The notes under the pieces were generated by a model. The model was not told where the DNA came from, searched no databases, and saw nothing but the letters and a program-made list of their open reading frames with translations. A DNA stretch of 19,143 nt. Origin: JAADHG01 sp964418645 (GTDB lineage Bacteria > Bacteroidota > Bacteroidia > Flavobacteriales > Flavobacteriaceae). Both the position numbers and the translations under genes were made by a program. This document shows, one piece after another, positions 15,164 to 19,143 of this stretch (position 1 is the stretch's first letter; every line of letters starts with the position of its first letter). The DNA is taken from NCBI GenBank assembly GCA_964418645.1, contig CAYQME010000044.1:1-19143 (forward strand). Direction: 5' to 3'.

Positions 15164-16651
15164 ATGGATATTTTATCACTTTTTATAATAGTACCTATAA
15201 TAACCGTTTTAGCTTTAGTGTTTTCTAAAGGGCTAAAAAAGGCACGTTTAGTTTCAATGATTGGAAGTGTTATTCAATTAGTAATGGCAATTAATCTTGT
15301 GTTTGCTTATTTTAAAGAAAGAACTGTTAATGATGGCATCATGGTTTTTACTAGAGATATTGTCTGGTATGAAAAGTTCAATATACATTATAATATAGGT
15401 GTCGATGGCGTTTCGGTTACCTTATTATTACTAACAGCGATAGTGGTTTTAGCTGGCGTATTTATTTCATGGAAAATGAACGATCTGCCAAAAGAGTTTT
15501 TTATTGCCCTTATTGTGCTTTCCATAGGTGTTTACGGATTCTTTATTTCTATTGATTTGTTTACCTTATTTGTCTTTTTTGAAATTGCAGTAATTCCAAT
15601 GTATTTATTAATTGGTATTTGGGGAACAGGTCCAAAAGAATATTCAGCAATGAAATTAACATTAATGTTAATGGGAGCTTCAGCAATTCTATTAGTAGGA
15701 ATATTAGGAATTTATTTCAACTCAAATGCCGATGGAGGCGCATTAACATTCAATATTTTAGAAATTGCCCAAGTAAATATTCCTTTTGAAGTTCAAAAAA
15801 TATTCTTCCCATTAGTGTTTATTGGATTTGCAGTAATTGGTGCCTTATTCCCATTTCATACTTGGTCTCCAGATGGTCATGCTTCTGCGCCAACCGCTGT
15901 ATCTATGCTGCATGCAGGTGTATTAATGAAATTAGGCGGTTATGGTATTTTTAGAGTTGCCATGTATTTATTGCCCGAAGGGACGTTACATTGGTCTTGG
16001 TTCTTTATCATTTTAGCAACCATTGGCGTTATTTATGGAGCCTTTAGTGCAATAAAACAAACCGATTTAAAATATATTAACGCATACTCTTCAGTAAGTC
16101 ATTTAGGGATGGTATTATTTGCTTTACTCATGCTAAATAAAACCGCTTGGAATGGTGCTATTTTGCAATCACTTTCACACGGCTTTATGACTGCTCTTTT
16201 CTTTGCTTTAATTGGAATGATTTATGGAAGGACACATACCAGAGATATTTATAAACTCGGAGGATTATTAAAAGTAATTCCTTTTATTTCTGTAATATAT
16301 GTTATTGTAGGTTTAGCCTCATTGGGTTTACCAGGACTGAGTGGTTTTATTGCAGAGATGAATATTTTTGTTGGCGCATTTCAGCATGAAGATATGTTTT
16401 ATAGAGTATCAACAATTATAGTAGTTTCAGCAATTGTGGTAACTGCTGTTTATATTTTACGTGCAGCAGGAATTATGCTTATGGGACCAGTAAGAAATGA
16501 AGCGTATTTAAACTTGCCAAAGGTTACTTGGTATGAAAAAACAGGAATATTATTATTGTTAATTCCAATTGTAGGAATGGGTGTTGCGCCTCTTTGGTTA
16601 AGTGATATGATTATGGAAAGTTTACAACCTTTTATTCAAGGTGTATTATAA
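15164..16651 (+). CDS. nuoM: Complex I subunit NuoM, antiporter-like
   Basis: A 495-residue proton-pumping membrane subunit with about fourteen helices. Signatures: IGVDGVSVTLLLLTAIVV near the N-terminus, the TM5 glutamate in FVFFEIAVIPMYLLIGIWG, ALFPFHTWSPDGHASAPTAVSMLHAGVLMKLGGYGIFR, and YSSVSHLGMVLFALLML with LQSLSHGFMTALFFALIGMIYGR. LGLPGLSGFIAEMNIFVGAF is typical of NuoM. It lies between NuoL and NuoN both in the gene order and in the complex. The 59-nt gap before it is the longest in the operon. Confidence 0.96.
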   Translation: MDILSLFIIVPIITVLALVFSKGLKKARLVSMIGSVIQLVMAINLVFAYFKERTVNDGIMVFTRDIVWYEKFNIHYNIGVDGVSVTLLLLTAIVVLAGVFISWKMNDLPKEFFIALIVLSIGVYGFFISIDLFTLFVFFEIAVIPMYLLIGIWGTGPKEYSAMKLTLMLMGASAILLVGILGIYFNSNADGGALTFNILEIAQVNIPFEVQKIFFPLVFIGFAVIGALFPFHTWSPDGHASAPTAVSMLHAGVLMKLGGYGIFRVAMYLLPEGTLHWSWFFIILATIGVIYGAFSAIKQTDLKYINAYSSVSHLGMVLFALLMLNKTAWNGAILQSLSHGFMTALFFALIGMIYGRTHTRDIYKLGGLLKVIPFISVIYVIVGLASLGLPGLSGFIAEMNIFVGAFQHEDMFYRVSTIIVVSAIVVTAVYILRAAGIMLMGPVRNEAYLNLPKVTWYEKTGILLLLIPIVGMGVAPLWLSDMIMESLQPFIQGVL

Positions 16652-16669
16652 ATATTATAAATAACTAAA

Positions 16670-18094
16670 ATGGATTTTAGTAGTTTTTTATTAATGCGGC
16701 ATGAAATTTTACTTTTAGCAATTATTTTATTGCTGGTTGTAGCAGAAATTTTTATGCCTCAAAACAAGAAGAGTAGTATTGTGCATTTGGCTATCTTTTT
16801 ATTTGGCATTCATACCATTGTTGGATTTTTTGCAATTGATGAAAGCAGTTTATTTGGCGGCATGTTTCGTACTGACGGATTAATTCATTTCTTTAAAAAT
16901 GTGCTAAATATAGGAGTGCTTATTGTGTTATTACAATCGGCAGATTGGTTGCAAGAAAAAATTGTGCAGCATAATAGAGGAACAGAGTTCTTTATTTTAC
17001 TTTTTTCTTCGTTATTAGGAATGTATTTTATGATTTCGGCTGGTGATTTTTTAATGTTCTATTTAGGATTAGAATTGTCAACACTTCCAGTAGCGGCATT
17101 AGCAGCTTACGAAACTACAAAAAGAAAATCGAGTGAGTCTGGGATTAAATTATTGCTGTCGGCAGCTTTAGCTTCTGGTGTTTCCTTATTTGGTATTTCT
17201 ATGCTGTATGCAACAACAGGGTCCATTTATTTTAATGAAATTATTGAAGTTATTTCGGCTACCAACTTGTCTGTTTTAGGTTTAATTCTGTTTTTTTCAG
17301 GATTAGCATTCAAAATTTCTTTGGTTCCATTTCATTTCTGGACTGCTGATGTTTATGAAGGCGCACCAATTAGTATTGCCTCTTATCTTTCGGTAATATC
17401 TAAAGGTGCAGCAGCATTTATTTTACTGATTTTATTATTCACAATTTTTAAACCCTTAATGTATATCTGGGAAAATTTGGTGTACGGAATTGCTATTGCG
17501 ACTATGTTTATAGGTAATTTATTTGCTTTACGTCAGCAAAATATGAAACGCTTTTTAGCATTTTCATCTATTGCTCAAGCTGGATTTATCTTGTTAGGGT
17601 TAATGACAGGAAATCAATTAGGTGTAGCTACAGTTGTATATTTTGTGTTGGTTTATGTGTTTTCAAACTTGGCAGCTTTTGGAGTAGTACAAGCCATTTC
17701 TTTGAAAACAGGAAAAGAAAATATGAATGATTATGAAGGTTTATATCGAACAAACCCTAAGTTAAGTATGGTCATGATGTTGGCCTTATTTTCTTTAGCA
17801 GGAATCCCTCCTGTTGCTGGTTTCTTCGGTAAGTTTTTCTTATTTGTTGCAGCTGCAAGTAAAGGCTATTATTGGCTTGTTTTTATTGCTGTGGTTAATG
17901 TAACTATTTCATTGTATTATTATTTATTGGTTGTTAGAGCGATGTTTTTACGAAAAAGCGACCAAGCAATTCCGTTTTTTAAGAACAAACTTTATATGAG
18001 ATTAGGGCTTATTATTACTGTATTAGGGATTTTAATTCTGGGTATTTACAGTCCACTATATGATTATATTTTTGAATTGAGCAGTAAATTTTAA
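16670..18094 (+). CDS. nuoN: Complex I subunit NuoN, antiporter-like
   Basis: A 474-residue ND2-type proton-pumping membrane subunit with about fourteen helices. Signatures: the glutamate in FYLGLELSTLPVAALAAYE, FKISLVPFHFWTADVYEGAPISIASYLSVISKGAA, and MKRFLAFSSIAQAGFILLGLMTG. SLAGIPPVAGFFGKFFLF is the usual segment near the C-terminal third. It is the last recognised complex I gene here; the next gene begins 6 nt after its stop, so the transcript continues. Confidence 0.96.
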   Translation: MDFSSFLLMRHEILLLAIILLLVVAEIFMPQNKKSSIVHLAIFLFGIHTIVGFFAIDESSLFGGMFRTDGLIHFFKNVLNIGVLIVLLQSADWLQEKIVQHNRGTEFFILLFSSLLGMYFMISAGDFLMFYLGLELSTLPVAALAAYETTKRKSSESGIKLLLSAALASGVSLFGISMLYATTGSIYFNEIIEVISATNLSVLGLILFFSGLAFKISLVPFHFWTADVYEGAPISIASYLSVISKGAAAFILLILLFTIFKPLMYIWENLVYGIAIATMFIGNLFALRQQNMKRFLAFSSIAQAGFILLGLMTGNQLGVATVVYFVLVYVFSNLAAFGVVQAISLKTGKENMNDYEGLYRTNPKLSMVMMLALFSLAGIPPVAGFFGKFFLFVAAASKGYYWLVFIAVVNVTISLYYYLLVVRAMFLRKSDQAIPFFKNKLYMRLGLIITVLGILILGIYSPLYDYIFELSSKF

Positions 18095-18100
18095 AGAATT

Positions 18101-18442
18101 ATGGGATTAGCAGGGAAACATATGTTTGGTAGTATTGAGGAAACAAGAGTCACTTTTGTTGAAAAAGGTGTTGCTAAAAACCGTAGTGACTTTCTAAAAA
18201 AATTACTAGAGCATAACGGGTTTGAAGTTATAATTGGAGAAGATAAAATAAAAGTAGAAGGCGACCCACAATTATATACAGTAGCAGTAACTGATATGGT
18301 TTTTAACCCAACCGTTTGGGTCTTTCAACGTAGGTTAAAAACCTTCGATGGCCATAAAGTCACTCAAGATTACTGGAATCAACAAGCTGAAGATACACCG
18401 CCTCAATACTGGAACAATGGCACTCCAGATGAATCTGAATAG
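18101..18442 (+). CDS. Unrecognised 113-residue protein closing the nuo operon
   Basis: I do not recognise this protein. It is soluble, with no signal peptide and no membrane segment. Residues 12-58 alternate strand, helix and strands (EETRVTFVEKGVAKNRSDFLKKLLEHNGFEV...KIKVEG), suggesting a small alpha/beta fold. A conserved-looking middle part reads YTVAVTDMVFNPTVWVFQRRLKTFDG. The tail, rich in Trp, Gln, Pro and Asn (DYWNQQAEDTPPQYWNN), is probably unstructured. There are no Cys, so it does not bind Fe-S. It starts 6 nt after nuoN and is the last gene of the operon, so a role in assembly, an accessory subunit or ferredoxin docking is possible, but that is context only. It is not NuoE, F or G. 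Confidence 0.8.
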   Translation: MGLAGKHMFGSIEETRVTFVEKGVAKNRSDFLKKLLEHNGFEVIIGEDKIKVEGDPQLYTVAVTDMVFNPTVWVFQRRLKTFDGHKVTQDYWNQQAEDTPPQYWNNGTPDESE

Positions 18443-18445
18443 TAT

Positions 18446-18494
18446 CGTCATTGCGAAGGAGTCCCGATAGTTATTGGGACGACTGAAGCAATCT
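18446..18494 (+). repeat. Left repeat unit CGTCATTGCGAAG...GCAATCT
   Basis: 49-bp forward unit. Its middle (18461-18480) is a hairpin with arms GTCCCGATA and TATTGGGAC, paired throughout in RNA with one G-U. Confidence 0.7.
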
Positions 18495-18516
18495 TTTTAA
18501 TCTCATCAAATTATAC

Positions 18517-18551
18517 AGATTGCAACAGCAACAAGTTGCTTCGCAATGACG
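18517..18551 (-). repeat. Right repeat unit, inverted copy
   Basis: 35-bp unit in the opposite orientation; on the minus strand it begins CGTCATTGCGAAG and ends GCAATCT like the left unit. Its middle (18528-18539) is a different short hairpin, GCAAC-AA-GTTGC, so the ends are conserved and the stem insert varies. Confidence 0.7.
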
Positions 18552-18555
18552 ATAT

Positions 18556-19143
18556 CTAATTAATTTTTTCCGCTTTAAAATCTAATAACTTTTCAGGACC
18601 TTCAAGTATAGTTTTTACAATTTGAAGCGTCCCATCTTCCTTTGTTGAAATGGACCATTTAATTAAAGAAATTTTTCCTTCAAAAATTTCAATCCCTGTA
18701 ATACTTCGTGGATGTACACAACTGCCATCGTTAAAATAAGCAATATCTCCAGTTTCAGGAAAACGTGGTCTATGTGTATGACCAACAATAGTTATTAAAT
18801 TATTATTATTAGAAATCCACTTTTTTGTTCTGCGCTCTACTTTTATAAGTTCTTTATAGTTTTTCGCAGGACTTGTTGGATCAGCAATTCCCATAACTTG
18901 TAAGGGTTTCCAAAGGATTCTCACTAAAAATCGACTCCATTTCCAAAAGGTGTAATTCCACCAATCAACTTGATGTCCATGTGTTAAAAATACTTCTTGT
19001 TGTGTTTCTGAATGTTTTAAAACAATCCCTTCATGATATTCAATATCCTTGAATAATTCTACATTTTCACCTGTTTTAGTATCAAAATATGTAGATAAGG
19101 TTTTCTTTACATAATCAGGATTGCGATATACCATATCATGGTT
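18556..19143 (-). CDS. Calcineurin-like metallophosphoesterase, 3' part (5' end outside window)
   Basis: C-terminal 195 codons of a metal-dependent phosphoesterase. The frame stays open to the window edge, where it reads NHD-MVYRNPDY, the end of the family's GNHD motif, so the ATG at 19134 is internal and the first metal-binding motifs (DxH, GDxxD) lie beyond the window. Further metal ligands are visible in FLTHGHQVDWWN (the GHxx motif) and IVGHTHRPRFP (the GHTH motif). The ISSxN-rich middle and the FNDGSCVHPRSITGIEI end are typical of Bacteroidota members annotated only as metallophosphoesterases; some relatives act on UDP-2,3-diacylglucosamine or nucleotides, but the substrate cannot be deduced. 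It is transcribed toward the nuo operon, with only the inverted repeat between them. Confidence 0.9.
   Translation of the reverse strand, partial: NHDMVYRNPDYVKKTLSTYFDTKTGENVELFKDIEYHEGIVLKHSETQQEVFLTHGHQVDWWNYTFWKWSRFLVRILWKPLQVMGIADPTSPAKNYKELIKVERRTKKWISNNNNLITIVGHTHRPRFPETGDIAYFNDGSCVHPRSITGIEIFEGKISLIKWSISTKEDGTLQIVKTILEGPEKLLDFKAEKIN

Larger units (their letters stand above)
18443..18554. repeat. Paired inverted hairpin element filling the convergent gap (BIME-like)
   Basis: A 112-bp element with perfect 16-bp outer arms, TATCGTCATTGCGAAG (18443-18458) and its complement (18539-18554). It consists of two oppositely oriented units, each beginning CGTCATTGCGAAG and ending GCAATCT, around a 22-nt spacer. 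The left unit contains a GTCCCGATA/TATTGGGAC hairpin and the right unit a GCAAC-AA-GTTGC hairpin. It occupies the whole space between the stops of the 113-residue gene and the opposing metallophosphoesterase gene, and is richer in G+C than its surroundings. Units starting CGTCATTGCGA are, from memory, dispersed repeats in several bacterial genomes including flavobacteria. It may also act as a two-way terminator. Confidence 0.8.

Noticed and set aside
9653..18094. Energy-converting hydrogenase or multisubunit Na+/H+ antiporter instead of complex I
   Set aside because: NuoD lacks the CxxC pairs needed for a NiFe site, and the full A-B-C-D-H-I-J-K-L-M-N set with family signatures is present.
18443..18554. 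CRISPR or a tRNA/small RNA gene in the convergent gap
   Set aside because: There are only two inverted units with no spacer series, and no cloverleaf or promoter; the paired hairpin repeat explains the structure.

Overview
The window is AT-rich bacterial DNA whose proteins look like the Bacteroidota, most probably a marine-type member of the Flavobacteriaceae. The evidence is the Bacteroidota-style TAnnTTTG/A promoter elements, the weak Shine-Dalgarno signals, an Mrp ATPase lacking the usual CxxC, and the long acidic Allochromatium-type ferredoxin. No phage, integrase, transposase, tRNA, rRNA or CRISPR is visible. Both end genes (mrp at the left, a metallophosphoesterase at the right) run off the window.

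Layout. Positions 1-633 hold two Fe-S assembly or carrier genes on the plus strand: the 3' part of mrp and a stand-alone NifU C-terminal-domain scaffold (Nfu). Positions 626-5102 lie on the minus strand. In transcription order these are a 2[4Fe-4S] ferredoxin (fdx), a rho-independent terminator, a full-length pyruvate:ferredoxin oxidoreductase (nifJ) and a small HEPN-like protein. A 175-bp divergent control region (5103-5277) separates fdx from a long plus-strand operon (5278-18442): korA, korB, nuoA, B, C, D, H, I, J, K, L, M, N and an unrecognised 113-residue protein. Gaps in the operon are 30 nt or less, or overlaps, except 59 nt between nuoL and nuoM. A 112-bp pair of inverted hairpin repeats fills the convergent gap to the metallophosphoesterase gene.

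How the genes work together. The nuo set contains all 11 subunits of the membrane arm and Q-module of complex I but lacks nuoE, nuoF and nuoG, the NADH-oxidising module. nuoD is followed directly by nuoH. In its place upstream are the two subunits of a 2-oxoacid (probably 2-oxoglutarate):ferredoxin oxidoreductase, with a ferredoxin gene divergent to it and a pyruvate:ferredoxin oxidoreductase beyond. The simplest reading is a ferredoxin-fed respiratory module: KorAB and NifJ oxidise 2-oxo acids, the acidic ferredoxin carries the electrons, and the 11-subunit complex I passes them to quinone while pumping ions. NADH is bypassed. Comparable ferredoxin- or flavodoxin-linked complexes are known in Epsilonproteobacteria, archaea and cyanobacteria/chloroplasts.

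The most striking non-coding signal is a dyad, TGAC-N4-GTCA, found upstream of nifJ (centre 4651.5) and in the fdx/korA divergent region (centre 5171.5). In all three directions (nifJ, fdx, korA) a TAnnTTT(A/G) -7-like element ends exactly 36.5 nt from the dyad centre. This puts the dyad at about -42 of each predicted start, the position expected for a Crp/Fnr-type class II activator. I infer that one regulator switches the oxidoreductases, the ferredoxin and complex I together.
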